A program made the position numbers and the translations under genes. Below are positions 1 to 7,470 of a stretch of 64,000 nt of DNA, piece after piece (position 1 is the first letter of the stretch; every line of letters begins with the position of its first letter). This DNA is from Algoriphagus oliviformis (lineage in GTDB: Bacteria; Bacteroidota; Bacteroidia; Cytophagales; Cyclobacteriaceae): contig NZ_JAFKCT010000005.1 of assembly GCF_017254915.1 (NCBI RefSeq), positions 124,001 to 188,000 on the forward strand. Reading direction: 5' to 3'. The notes beneath the pieces were generated by a model, which saw nothing but the letters and a program-made list of their open reading frames with translations, was not told the origin of the DNA and did not search any database.

Positions 1-340
1 TGAAGTCCTTGAATCCATTGGAGACGATGTACACGTCCTGGGCGTTGTCCCGAAACCATTCCTTGTTGCGCTCAAAGGACTTGGAGACTTTCTGGCGCAG
101 CGCGGTGATTAGATCTGAGATTTGGGCCTTGCTGGCTTGAAGGATGTCAAGCCGCTGCTCTAGACTTTCACGGAACGTGAGCGAGCCGTCCATTCCCTTG
201 TCCGTGATGTCTTTGATCGCCTGCAGTTTATCCGCTCTTTTGGGGTCGTTTGCCAAGCTGATCTCGCCAAGTATGTCGAGCGCTTCTACTTGGGTGAAGG
301 TACTGTCAAAATCAATGATGAATTTTTTGGTCTGGGCCAT
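1..340 (-). CDS. HAD-family phosphoserine phosphatase, N-terminal part (partial, runs off the window)
   Basis: Translated by hand from the reverse strand; the start is the ATG at 340 and the frame stays open to the window edge (about 113 codons). It begins MAQTKKFIIDFDSTFTQVEA: residues 10-14 (DFDST) are the nucleophile motif I of HAD phosphatases of the SerB type. A later MDGSL..FRESL stretch resembles the SerB cap region, and VSNGF (about residues 107-111) is motif II. SerB removes phosphate from phosphoserine in the last step of serine synthesis. From memory, several Cytophagales fuse such a domain to a C-terminal D-3-phosphoglycerate dehydrogenase; whether this one is fused cannot be seen here. 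It diverges from the DUF4920 gene. Confidence 0.72.
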   Translation of the reverse strand, partial: MAQTKKFIIDFDSTFTQVEALDILGEISLANDPKRADKLQAIKDITDKGMDGSLTFRESLEQRLDILQASKAQISDLITALRQKVSKSFERNKEWFRDNAQDVYIVSNGFKDF

Positions 341-531
341 GGTACAGGGTCAAATAGGTCTAAGTGCAGGTAAAATTAAGGGATTGTTAAAAAAATCGAA
401 GGTTTGTTGCTGGAATTAATCAGAAAGTTTTTCATGTTTGAAAATTCACCAATCATTCGATGGGAAATGCCGCGTTTGCAATCGATTTTCCCGGAAATAG
501 AAAAGGGTTTTTCCCAAACCGTCTTTTGGGT

Positions 532-539
532 TAATTTTG
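532..539 (+). promoter_or_regulatory. Candidate Bacteroidota -7 box (TANNTTTG) ahead of the DUF4920 gene
   Basis: TAATTTTG fits the Bacteroidota -7 consensus TANNTTTG and lies 17 bases before the ATG at 557, implying a very short leader. No clear TTTG -33 element is seen at the right spacing, so this is only a candidate. The 341-556 gap otherwise holds nothing recognisable. Confidence 0.35.
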
Positions 540-556
540 GATAAAATAGAAAAGCG

Positions 557-1072
557 ATGAAAAAATCATTTTTGATAATCACAGCAATGGCCGGGATGCT
601 AGCTTTCTCCTGCCAGCAAAAAAGCGAAGTGGCCGAAACCACCACCTACGAGGTGGTAGGAGAAGTGGAGACCGTGCCCGGAAACTACGGAAATATCGTG
701 CAGGGCGAGGAAATCTCCAGTACCGCGGAGATGGTGTCCCAGGTGGAGTCTTCCGGTGAGTTTTCCGGAAAGATCGCAGGAGAGATCAAGGAAGTCTGTA
801 ACAAAAAAGGCTGCTGGTTTTCCATGGACTTGCCAAACGGCGAGACCATGCGGGTGACGTTCAAAGACTACGGATTCTTCCTGCCGACCAATTCCCAGGG
901 CTTTCCCATTGTGATCGAAGGAGTGGCCACACTCACAGAAACTGACGTGGAGACGCTCCGTCACTATGCCGAAGACCAGGGGAAAAGCAAAGAGGAAATA
1001 GCCGCGATCACCGAGCCGGAGCGCAAGATCAGCTTTGAGGCTACTGGAGCACGAATCAAAGCCAAAGTCTAA
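557..1072 (+). CDS. DUF4920 family lipoprotein
   Basis: 171 residues. The N-terminus has a lysine pair, a hydrophobic stretch and a lipobox ending LAFSC (Cys19), so it should be a lipoprotein exported by Sec and anchored in a membrane. The core holds the DUF4920 hallmark CNKKGCWFSMDL (about residues 83-94), with two cysteines flanking the KKG, followed by a conserved MRVTFKDYGFFLP segment. The molecular role of DUF4920 is unknown; the cysteine pair and Met/His content suggest metal or redox chemistry, which is inference. Its stop overlaps the ATG of the next small gene (TAATG), so the two are probably translationally coupled. Confidence 0.85.
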   Translation: MKKSFLIITAMAGMLAFSCQQKSEVAETTTYEVVGEVETVPGNYGNIVQGEEISSTAEMVSQVESSGEFSGKIAGEIKEVCNKKGCWFSMDLPNGETMRVTFKDYGFFLPTNSQGFPIVIEGVATLTETDVETLRHYAEDQGKSKEEIAAITEPERKISFEATGARIKAKV

Positions 1073-1275
1073 TGCCTCTCGCACTGGACAACCTGCGCGT
1101 GGGCAGGAGATACCGCCTCGTCAATCAGGGCGAAGTCCGCACGATCGAGATCATGAACCGGCTCTCAGGGGATGATTTCAAAGTCAAGGATCTGGACACC
1201 CTAGAGTACTACACGATCCACGAGCTGCTGCAGTGGGGCAAGGGGAAGGACTACGATCTGGAAGAATACAATTAG
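1072..1275 (+). CDS. Small conserved-type protein of unknown function (67 aa)
   Basis: 67 residues, rich in charged amino acids, with no signal peptide or membrane segment, so probably cytoplasmic. The ATG overlaps the upstream DUF4920 stop codon by one base, and a hairpin terminator follows the stop by about five bases. Both features support a real last gene of a two-gene operon. The pattern of short beta-like strands (RYRLVN, VRTIEIM, FKVKDL, YYTIHEL) suggests a small beta-rich fold. I do not recognise a named family. Confidence 0.65.
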   Translation: MPLALDNLRVGRRYRLVNQGEVRTIEIMNRLSGDDFKVKDLDTLEYYTIHELLQWGKGKDYDLEEYN

Positions 1276-1303
1276 AAAAAGGAGCCGAAAGGGCTCCTTT
1301 TTC
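1276..1303. terminator. Bidirectional rho-independent terminator
   Basis: Stem GGAGCC (1281-1286), loop GAAAG, stem GGCTCC (1292-1297), flanked by A5 and T5 runs so it can work on both strands. It sits between the + strand DUF4920 operon and the convergent outer-membrane gene. Confidence 0.8.
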
Positions 1304-1317
1304 TATAATAAGCCAGT

Positions 1318-2202
1318 CTAGTGCACGGCCCGAAATCCGGGCTCGTAGATGATCCTCAGGAAAGAGCCTAAGCCAGCGTCGGGCTGCGAGACCGGGATGG
1401 CCGATACGATGCCGATCATCAGGTTGTGGGCGAGCCCTACCCGCATCTGCGGTCGGAGCGTGGTGGTGGACTTTCCTCCATGGATTTCCTGATTCACCTC
1501 TAGCCCGAGAAAATTGCGGGTTCCACTGACCATGTAGTGAAAGTTATAGTTGACTTCGAAGCCGACATCCGCTTTTTCGCCATAGGCCTTTTCGATCTTC
1601 GGGCCGGTATAGATCAGCGTGTGATAGTTGCTGCCCCAGCGCTTGGCGGCCACGAGAAAGGGGTTGAAAATATTGCCCTTGAAAGCGTCTTCTTTGCCTA
1701 GCTTTTTCAAGTCCACCAGCTCAAACTCGTGGATGTAGCCCAAGGCCAGGGAGGTGTTCAGCCGCTCCGACACGAGAAAGGTGTACTGCGTGGCGACTTT
1801 GAGGGATTCGAGGCGGTTGGCTGGCGCGCTGGCCTCGGTACTTCCGTCGCGGAAAGAGTAAAGGCTAAACGGCAGCTCCACCTCCAGACCAAGCCGGTCT
1901 AGGGGAGCCCACTCGTATTCGACCAGCGCCTGAAACTCATCGTACTTTCTCATGTCCTGCATTCCGAAGGCCACATTCCATTCCTTTTCTCCCTTGCGAG
2001 CCCCCAAGTCACGGATCAGGTCGATGTAGAGTGGCTCGGCGTGAAGCACTTTTGGCCTGAGTGCGATTGTCGGCTGCTCCATCTCATCGATGAAAAGGCT
2101 GTCAAGCTGCTGTCTTTGGATGCGAAGTGTGTCGCTGTTTTCCTGCGCGTACGCGCACAGGTGCGCCCAACCCGCCAGGGTCAGGAGTAGTATTTTTTTC
2201 AT
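1318..2202 (-). CDS. Outer-membrane beta-barrel protein (transporter/porin-like)
   Basis: 294 residues. Residues 1-19 form a signal peptide (MKKILLLTLAGWAHLCAYA). After a linker, HAEPLYIDLIRDLGARKGEKEW is a segment I associate with a conserved Bacteroidota outer-membrane family, though I cannot name its substrate. The rest alternates aromatic/hydrophobic and polar residues in strand-like units (VEYEWAPLDRLGLEVELPFSLYSF, VNYNFHYMVSG, LRPQMRVGLAHNLMIGI), as expected for a barrel, and ends in an aromatic-containing strand. It lies 39 bases downstream of a small gene on the same strand, likely an operon. Function unknown; possibly a porin or an efflux-linked channel. Confidence 0.7.
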   Translation of the reverse strand: MKKILLLTLAGWAHLCAYAQENSDTLRIQRQQLDSLFIDEMEQPTIALRPKVLHAEPLYIDLIRDLGARKGEKEWNVAFGMQDMRKYDEFQALVEYEWAPLDRLGLEVELPFSLYSFRDGSTEASAPANRLESLKVATQYTFLVSERLNTSLALGYIHEFELVDLKKLGKEDAFKGNIFNPFLVAAKRWGSNYHTLIYTGPKIEKAYGEKADVGFEVNYNFHYMVSGTRNFLGLEVNQEIHGGKSTTTLRPQMRVGLAHNLMIGIVSAIPVSQPDAGLGSFLRIIYEPGFRAVH

Positions 2203-2241
2203 GATGGATTTGTTTGGATGGGTACTGATTTTTTGGAAAAA

Positions 2242-2640
2242 TCAGGCCCAATCCGGTGGCGGGCTCGGGGAGGAGAGATGCCCGCTACTCGTCTGGACAG
2301 GGACAGGGAGGGCTGGCCGCGATCCCTCGACCAGAGGCAGCCAAAGGGAAAAGCCTGGAACTTCGACGATGGCCAGCTTGATCTTTTCGCCGGCGTTGTC
2401 CTCCTGCTGGGTGCCATTGTCCGGGATAAAATCCTCCGAAACGTCAAAGCCCCACTCGAAAACCAGCTCGGAAATCGTGTCCATCGGATCGGTCAAGTTG
2501 ACCTTGTCGGAGAGGAGGATGTCGCCTTCGTAAAAATTGGCGGAGAGGTTGATGAAGTTGAGCGTCAGGACAAAAAGCAGGAATCTGCTCCAGCTGCTGG
2601 ACCTCACTCGGCCGATCAATGTCCTGTTTTTTTGCTCCAT
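2242..2640 (-). CDS. Hypothetical small membrane or exported protein
   Basis: 132 residues. A basic N-terminus is followed by one hydrophobic segment (about residues 18-36, WSRFLLFVLTLNFINLSANF) and then an acidic region (LLSDKVNLTDPMDTISELVFEW, DNGTQQED). That suits a one-pass or secreted protein. The C-terminal tail is Pro/Ser-rich and may be degenerate. It precedes the outer-membrane barrel gene by 39 bases on the same strand, so the two are probably co-expressed. The segment with DPMDTISE and IPDNG looks like a recurrent Bacteroidota small protein, recalled rather than checked. No function is assigned. Confidence 0.55.
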   Translation of the reverse strand: MEQKNRTLIGRVRSSSWSRFLLFVLTLNFINLSANFYEGDILLSDKVNLTDPMDTISELVFEWGFDVSEDFIPDNGTQQEDNAGEKIKLAIVEVPGFSLWLPLVEGSRPALPVPVQTSSGHLSSPSPPPDWA

Positions 2641-2761
2641 TATCCCGTCAGAAACGGCTGGAGAAGGAATTGGGTTGGGAAAAACTTCAAATCCCGTCTC
2701 CTAAAACGTAACTTTGGTCACAGAGCGGGAGGCCTTCCTGCGTTAAATTTCAGCAAAAAAA

Positions 2762-3133
2762 ATGTCTAAAAGTTTGGGTCTATCCATCGCCGCTGCCAGA
2801 TGTCCTCGGTGCCGCGAAGGAAGTTTGTTTTCGGTCAGCCTGCTTAGCTACAGAAAACTGTCGGAGGTAAACAAAAGTTGCGCCGTATGTGGTGCCAACT
2901 TTCACCCCGAACCGGACTTTTACTACGGAGCGATGTACATCAGCTACGCCTTTTCTGTGGCCTTGATGATCACTTCCCTTACCGCCATCAATGTGCTCGT
3001 GGACGTGCCGCAGCTTTGGATGTACCTCAGCACCGTGGTGGTCCTCAATATCATCCTGCTGCCGGCTATGCTGCGATACTCCAAGGTCCTGTATCTCTAC
3101 GGACTGAGCAAGCTGAAGTACCGGGGATATTGA
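2762..3133 (+). CDS. DUF983 family membrane protein
   Basis: 123 residues. Two zinc-ribbon-like cysteine pairs, CPRC (about 14-17) and CAVC (about 40-43), precede two strongly hydrophobic segments (about 56-80 and 83-105). This is the DUF983 layout: a short Cys-rich cytoplasmic head and a two-helix membrane hairpin. Function is unknown; members often neighbour heme/copper oxidase or quinone genes, but here the next gene is DUF2237, 25 bases downstream, so they may share a transcript. Confidence 0.85.
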   Translation: MSKSLGLSIAAARCPRCREGSLFSVSLLSYRKLSEVNKSCAVCGANFHPEPDFYYGAMYISYAFSVALMITSLTAINVLVDVPQLWMYLSTVVVLNIILLPAMLRYSKVLYLYGLSKLKYRGY

Positions 3134-3158
3134 CGCTTACACCCAAAATAGGACAACG

Positions 3159-3524
3159 ATGGCAAAAAATGTATTTGGCGAAAACCTGATCCCCTGCAGC
3201 ATGATGCCGCTCACGGGCTTTTTCCGAACGGGCTGCTGCGAGACGGACGAGGAAGACCGGGGAATGCACACCGTCTGTGCGGTGATGTCCGATACGTTTT
3301 TGCGTTTTTCCAAGGGCCGCGGCAACGATCTGAGTACGCCCCGTCCGGAGTATGGCTTCCCTGGACTGCAGGCCGGTGACAAGTGGTGCCTCTGCGCCTC
3401 CCGCTGGATGGAAGCCTACCAATGGGGCTGCGCTCCGCTGGTGTACCTCGAGGCTACGGATGAGGCCACCCTGGATATTATCCCCCTGGAGCTGCTGGTC
3501 AGCCACGCCCTCAAGACCGTCTGA
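3159..3524 (+). CDS. DUF2237 family protein
   Basis: 121 residues, soluble. It starts MAKNVFGENLIPCSMMPLTGFFRTGCCETDEEDRG, the typical opening of DUF2237. It continues with HTVCAVMSDTFLRFSKGRGNDLSTP and GDKWCLCASRW, giving conserved Cys and Trp residues along the protein. Its length matches the family. The cellular role is not established. It follows the DUF983 gene by 25 bases on the same strand. Confidence 0.88.
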   Translation: MAKNVFGENLIPCSMMPLTGFFRTGCCETDEEDRGMHTVCAVMSDTFLRFSKGRGNDLSTPRPEYGFPGLQAGDKWCLCASRWMEAYQWGCAPLVYLEATDEATLDIIPLELLVSHALKTV

Positions 3525-3660
3525 AGAATTTTTTGCCGCCGGTGAGGATTTTCTGGTTTCCATCTGGCTGGTTCGGACTTTCTGCAAAGGTCATACGTTG
3601 CCAACTTTTTGCCGCAGGTTTGTCCGCCAAACAGAAGTAGACCGCGGGATTTTACATTTC

Positions 3661-3700
3661 TGTTAACATTACTAACAAAGCGCAAAGTTTTACAAACTTT
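3661..3700. promoter_or_regulatory. Two inverted repeats upstream of the TetR gene (candidate operators)
   Basis: TGTTA-N7-TAACA spans 3661-3677 and AAAGTTT-TAC-AAACTTT spans 3684-3700. The second is a perfect 17-base odd palindrome of the size TetR dimers bind, 46 bases before the regulator's ATG. Binding by the adjacent TetR protein is inference. Confidence 0.45.
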
Positions 3701-3745
3701 TCTCGCCCTTGGCCGTTAAGTGATTTCGTATTTCTTTTTTGGAAA

Positions 3746-4426
3746 ATGGAATCGATCTTACGAAAAATGAAAGTGGAGGTCAGTCCCAAGCTCTATTTTA
3801 AGGAACCTTTCAGCTCAGACCTTGGGATTTTGCTGGTCAAGGAAGGGGCGAAGCTGCTTCGCGAAATGGGTTTGGAACTGTTTACCTTCAAAAAACTTGC
3901 GCAGAAAATCGGCAGTACCGAGGCGGCGATTTATCGGTATTTTGAAAACAAACACATGTTTTTGCTTTACCTCTGTGCTTGGTACTGGGCCTGGATGGAG
4001 CACAACCTGGTCTTTTCCACCTCCAATATCCCAGACCCCGAGGAGCGGCTCGACATAGGCGTACGGCTGATGGTGGACGGGCCCAGGTTTTTGGAAAACG
4101 AGTTTCTCGATCCCAAACTGCTCCGGGAGCTGGTGATCAACGAGTCAATCAAGGGCTACCTGACCAAAACCGTGGATTCCGAGCATGAGTCGGGCGTATT
4201 TGACCAGGTATTCAGTTTTGGCGACCGCCTCTCCAATATCCTCCGCGAGGTCAATCCCGATTACGAGTTTCCCAAGACCTTGATATCCACTGTGATGGAG
4301 GCCAGTTTGCTCCAGTCATTCAATTCCCAGCACCTACCCGAAATGACCGAAACAACCAGCAAAGGCAGCGAACGCTACCGGTTTTTTCATCAACTTGTAT
4401 TCAAAGCAATATCCAATGGCAAGTAA
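3746..4426 (+). CDS. TetR/AcrR family transcriptional regulator
   Basis: 226 residues. A helix-turn-helix is visible at about residues 35-80: LFTFKKLAQKIGSTEAAIYRYFENKHMFLLYL, with the signature YRYF that ends the TetR recognition helix. The C-terminal part is helical and should bind a ligand. It overlaps the start of the ABC exporter gene by 11 bases and reads in the same direction, so it is probably the first gene of the exporter operon and its local repressor. Candidate operator palindromes lie just upstream. The ligand is unknown. Confidence 0.85.
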   Translation: MESILRKMKVEVSPKLYFKEPFSSDLGILLVKEGAKLLREMGLELFTFKKLAQKIGSTEAAIYRYFENKHMFLLYLCAWYWAWMEHNLVFSTSNIPDPEERLDIGVRLMVDGPRFLENEFLDPKLLRELVINESIKGYLTKTVDSEHESGVFDQVFSFGDRLSNILREVNPDYEFPKTLISTVMEASLLQSFNSQHLPEMTETTSKGSERYRFFHQLVFKAISNGK

Positions 4427-6113
4427 TTCAGACACCACCCCTTTGAAGCGGTTTTTCGGTTTGCTCAAAGAGGAGAAAAACCAAGTGTATGCCATCTACT
4501 TCTACGCCATCCTCAATGGTCTGATCACGCTCTCGCTGCCTCTGGGCATCCAGGCCATCCTAAACTTCATCCTCGGAGGGAGGATCAGCACTTCCTGGGT
4601 GGTTTTGGTGATCATCGTAGGCATAGGGGTGGCATTCGGTGGGTTTCTGCAGATCTCCCAGCTCCAGATCATGGAAAAGCTGCAGCAGCGGATCTTCTCC
4701 AAGTCCGGGCTTTCCTTGGCCTACAGGCTTCCCAGGATCAAGACCGAGATCATGCACGGGCGCTACGGCCCAGAGATTGTCAACCGGTTCTTCGATACTG
4801 TCAACCTGCAAAAGGGCCTGTCAAAACTCCTGATCGATTTCTCCACCGCCCTGCTCCAGGTCGTGTTTGGCCTGCTCTTGCTTTCGATCTACCATCCGAC
4901 CTTCATCTTCTTTTCACTGATCCTGATCGCCATACTCGGCCTGATTTTCTATTTCTCAGGCCCCAGAGGGATGGAGACGGCGCTGAAGGAGTCTACGTAC
5001 AAGTACGAAACCGCCTATTGGCTGGAGGAAGTGGGCCGCACGCTCAATTCCTTCAAGCTGGCTGGAGGAACGCGATTGCCAATTCTTCGGGCGGACAAGC
5101 TGATCCAGAAATACGTGGAGTTTCGCGTGCGCCACTTCTCGGTGCTGATCTTCCAGTTTAAGGTGATGGTGGCCTTCAAGGTCTTTACCGTGACCAGCTT
5201 GCTGATCGCTGGTAGCTTGCTGATGATCAACGAGCAGATTTCCATCGGGCAGTTTGTCGCCGCAGAGGTGATCATCGTCATGGTGATCAACTCGGTAGAA
5301 AAGCTCATCCTGTCCCTGGAGACCGTGTACGACACGCTGGTGGCTACCGAGAAGCTTGGACAGGTGATGGACATGGAGATGGAGCATCACAGTCCGGATG
5401 AGAAGATCATCACCTCCAGTGCGGAGGGGCTGAAGTTTGGGATGGAAAATGTGACCTTCCAACCGCATGATTCCTTCGAACCTTTGCTGAAGGGCGTGAG
5501 TCTCAGCATTGCTCCGGGGAAGAAAGTCGCCCTAACGGGCAAAAGCGGCAGCGGAAAAAGCTCCATCATCGCGCTTTTTGCTGGGCTCTATGAGCGATAT
5601 GGGGGAAAAGTGTCGGTCAATGACCTATCGCTGGAATACCTGAATCTGGAGAAGTACCGCGCGATGGTTGGGGAGTTTCTGGAGCTGCAGGAGATCTTCA
5701 GCGGCACGATCCGGGAAAACATCCTCATGGGAAGGGACTTTGACGACGACCATCTGCAATACCTCTTGGGCTTGGTAGATCTCCAAGACTACCTATACCA
5801 CCTCCCCAAAGGCCTCGATGCAGTGCTGCAGCCACACGGCCGGGGACTTTCGAAGTCTGCCGCCAACAAGATCCTGCTGGCCCGCGCACTGGTGGGCCGA
5901 CCCAAGGCCTTGTTTATGGAAAACGACCTCGCAGAGTTGGATGCGGAAGTGCGCGCCCGAGTGGTTGATTACCTCTTCAAGGGCGCCTGGACGCTGGTGA
6001 TGGTGACCGGAGACGAATCTATTCTCAGCCGCGCCGACGAGGTCATCTGGATGAACGCCGGCAAGCTCAACTATCAGGGAAGCTATGCGGGATACAAACA
6101 ACTAAAAGCCTGA
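4416..6113 (+). CDS. ABC exporter (permease plus ATPase fusion), type I secretion-like, with degenerate ATPase motifs
   Basis: 565 residues from ATG 4416; an ATG in the same frame at 4395 lies inside the TetR gene and is less likely. Residues 1-310 form a six-helix ABC membrane domain; the rest is an ATPase domain. Walker A is intact (GKSGSGKSS, 375-383). The signature motif, normally LSGGQ, reads LSKSA (478-482). Walker B ends FMEN instead of hydrophobic-DE, so the Mg-binding Asp is Glu502 and the catalytic Glu is Asn503. There is no peptidase C39 domain. HlyD and TolC partners follow, so it should be the inner-membrane part of a tripartite exporter, perhaps working with slow or no ATP hydrolysis. 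Confidence 0.88.
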   Translation: MASNSDTTPLKRFFGLLKEEKNQVYAIYFYAILNGLITLSLPLGIQAILNFILGGRISTSWVVLVIIVGIGVAFGGFLQISQLQIMEKLQQRIFSKSGLSLAYRLPRIKTEIMHGRYGPEIVNRFFDTVNLQKGLSKLLIDFSTALLQVVFGLLLLSIYHPTFIFFSLILIAILGLIFYFSGPRGMETALKESTYKYETAYWLEEVGRTLNSFKLAGGTRLPILRADKLIQKYVEFRVRHFSVLIFQFKVMVAFKVFTVTSLLIAGSLLMINEQISIGQFVAAEVIIVMVINSVEKLILSLETVYDTLVATEKLGQVMDMEMEHHSPDEKIITSSAEGLKFGMENVTFQPHDSFEPLLKGVSLSIAPGKKVALTGKSGSGKSSIIALFAGLYERYGGKVSVNDLSLEYLNLEKYRAMVGEFLELQEIFSGTIRENILMGRDFDDDHLQYLLGLVDLQDYLYHLPKGLDAVLQPHGRGLSKSAANKILLARALVGRPKALFMENDLAELDAEVRARVVDYLFKGAWTLVMVTGDESILSRADEVIWMNAGKLNYQGSYAGYKQLKA

Positions 6114-6117
6114 GACC

Positions 6118-7470
6118 ATGCTGAATATTTCATCAAATAAGATCAAAGAGTCTATCCCCTTCAGTGGCTCCAAAAGCCTGGTCATGACCCTGCCACTGAA
6201 GGAGAACCAGCGCCGCTTGAGGGTGCTCACGGCCATCGTACTTTCTGCGTTTATCATCCTTTTTGTCCCGTGGACGCAAAACGTGCGCTCCAAAGGCTAC
6301 GTCACCGCACTGAGGCCGGACCAGAGGCCGCAGACCGTGCACTCGGTCTTGGCGGGTAGGATAGAGGCCTGGTATGTGGCGGAGGGTGATTTTGTGGCCA
6401 AAGGAGACACGATACTCAGGATCTCCGAGGTCAAGGACGAGTACTTCGACTCCCTGCTTTTGCCCCGTACCCAGATGCAGGTCGATGCCAAGGCCCTCTC
6501 TGCCAAGTCCTATGCGGAAAAGGTAGGCGCCCTTCAGGCCCAGATCGATGCGCTTCGCAGAAACAATGTCCTGCGCCTGCAGCAAGCCGAAAACAAACTT
6601 CGCATGGCGGAGCTGAAAGTGGAGTCGGACAGCATCGAGCTTGTGCAGGCCAAGGTGAATTTCGACATTGGAAAATACCAGCTGGAGCGATCGGAAAAGC
6701 TCTACGAGGAAGGACTTCGATCACTGACCGACCTGGAGTCCCGCAGGCTAAAATTCCAAGAGGTGAACGCCAAACTCATTTCCTCGGAAAACAAGCTGCT
6801 CAGCAGCAAAAACGAACTGATCACCGCACGAATCGACCTCGACGCGATCGACAACGACTTCAAGGACAAGCTCGCCAAGGCCGAGTCTGATATGTACACG
6901 GCCATGTCTTCGCAGTTTGACGCGGAGGCGAGCACCACCAAGCTGGAAAACCAGTATTCCAACTATCAAAGCCGGGTGGGCTACCGCCATATCCTGGCGC
7001 CCCAAAACGGATACATTGCCAAGGCCGTCCAAGTGGGGATAGGCGAGACGATCAAGGAGGGCGATGAGATAGTCAACATCGTCCCGGCCGATGCCGAGCT
7101 TGCCGTGGAGATGTTTGTACAGCCGGTGGATCTGCCGCTGATGAAGGTGGGCAACAAGGTCCGCTTCATCTTTGACGGCTGGCCTGCCATCGTCTTTTCC
7201 GGCTGGCCGCAGATCTCCAACGGTACCTTTGGCGGCGTGGTCGTGGCGATAGACCAGTTTGCGGGAGCAAACAACCAATACCGAATCCTGGTGGTGGAAG
7301 ACCCCGAGGAAGAGCCTTGGCCCGAACAGCTACGAATGGGCTCCGGCGCAGACGGGATCGCCATCCTGAATGACGTCCCAGTCTGGTACGAGATCTGGCG
7401 ACAGCTCAACGGCTTCCCTGCTGACTACTACACCCAAGAGCAAAAAGACCAAGCTGCATCCAAGAAATGA
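6118..7470 (+). CDS. HlyD family membrane fusion (periplasmic adaptor) protein
   Basis: 450 residues. One membrane segment near residues 37-56 anchors it in the inner membrane, followed by a biotinyl-lipoyl half (TVHSVLAGRIEAWYVAEGDFVAKGD). Long coiled-coil helices cover about 125-270, then comes the second lipoyl half and beta-barrel (LAPQNGYIAKAVQVGIGETIKEGDEI). This is the standard HlyD adaptor order. It begins four bases after the ABC gene and overlaps the TolC gene, so it bridges that ABC exporter and the outer-membrane channel. Confidence 0.9.
   Translation: MLNISSNKIKESIPFSGSKSLVMTLPLKENQRRLRVLTAIVLSAFIILFVPWTQNVRSKGYVTALRPDQRPQTVHSVLAGRIEAWYVAEGDFVAKGDTILRISEVKDEYFDSLLLPRTQMQVDAKALSAKSYAEKVGALQAQIDALRRNNVLRLQQAENKLRMAELKVESDSIELVQAKVNFDIGKYQLERSEKLYEEGLRSLTDLESRRLKFQEVNAKLISSENKLLSSKNELITARIDLDAIDNDFKDKLAKAESDMYTAMSSQFDAEASTTKLENQYSNYQSRVGYRHILAPQNGYIAKAVQVGIGETIKEGDEIVNIVPADAELAVEMFVQPVDLPLMKVGNKVRFIFDGWPAIVFSGWPQISNGTFGGVVVAIDQFAGANNQYRILVVEDPEEEPWPEQLRMGSGADGIAILNDVPVWYEIWRQLNGFPADYYTQEQKDQAASKK

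Noticed and set aside
599..1084. 161-codon antisense ORF over the DUF4920 gene
   Set aside because: Its sense strand carries a lipobox and DUF4920 motifs; the antisense frame has no recognisable family and no start context.
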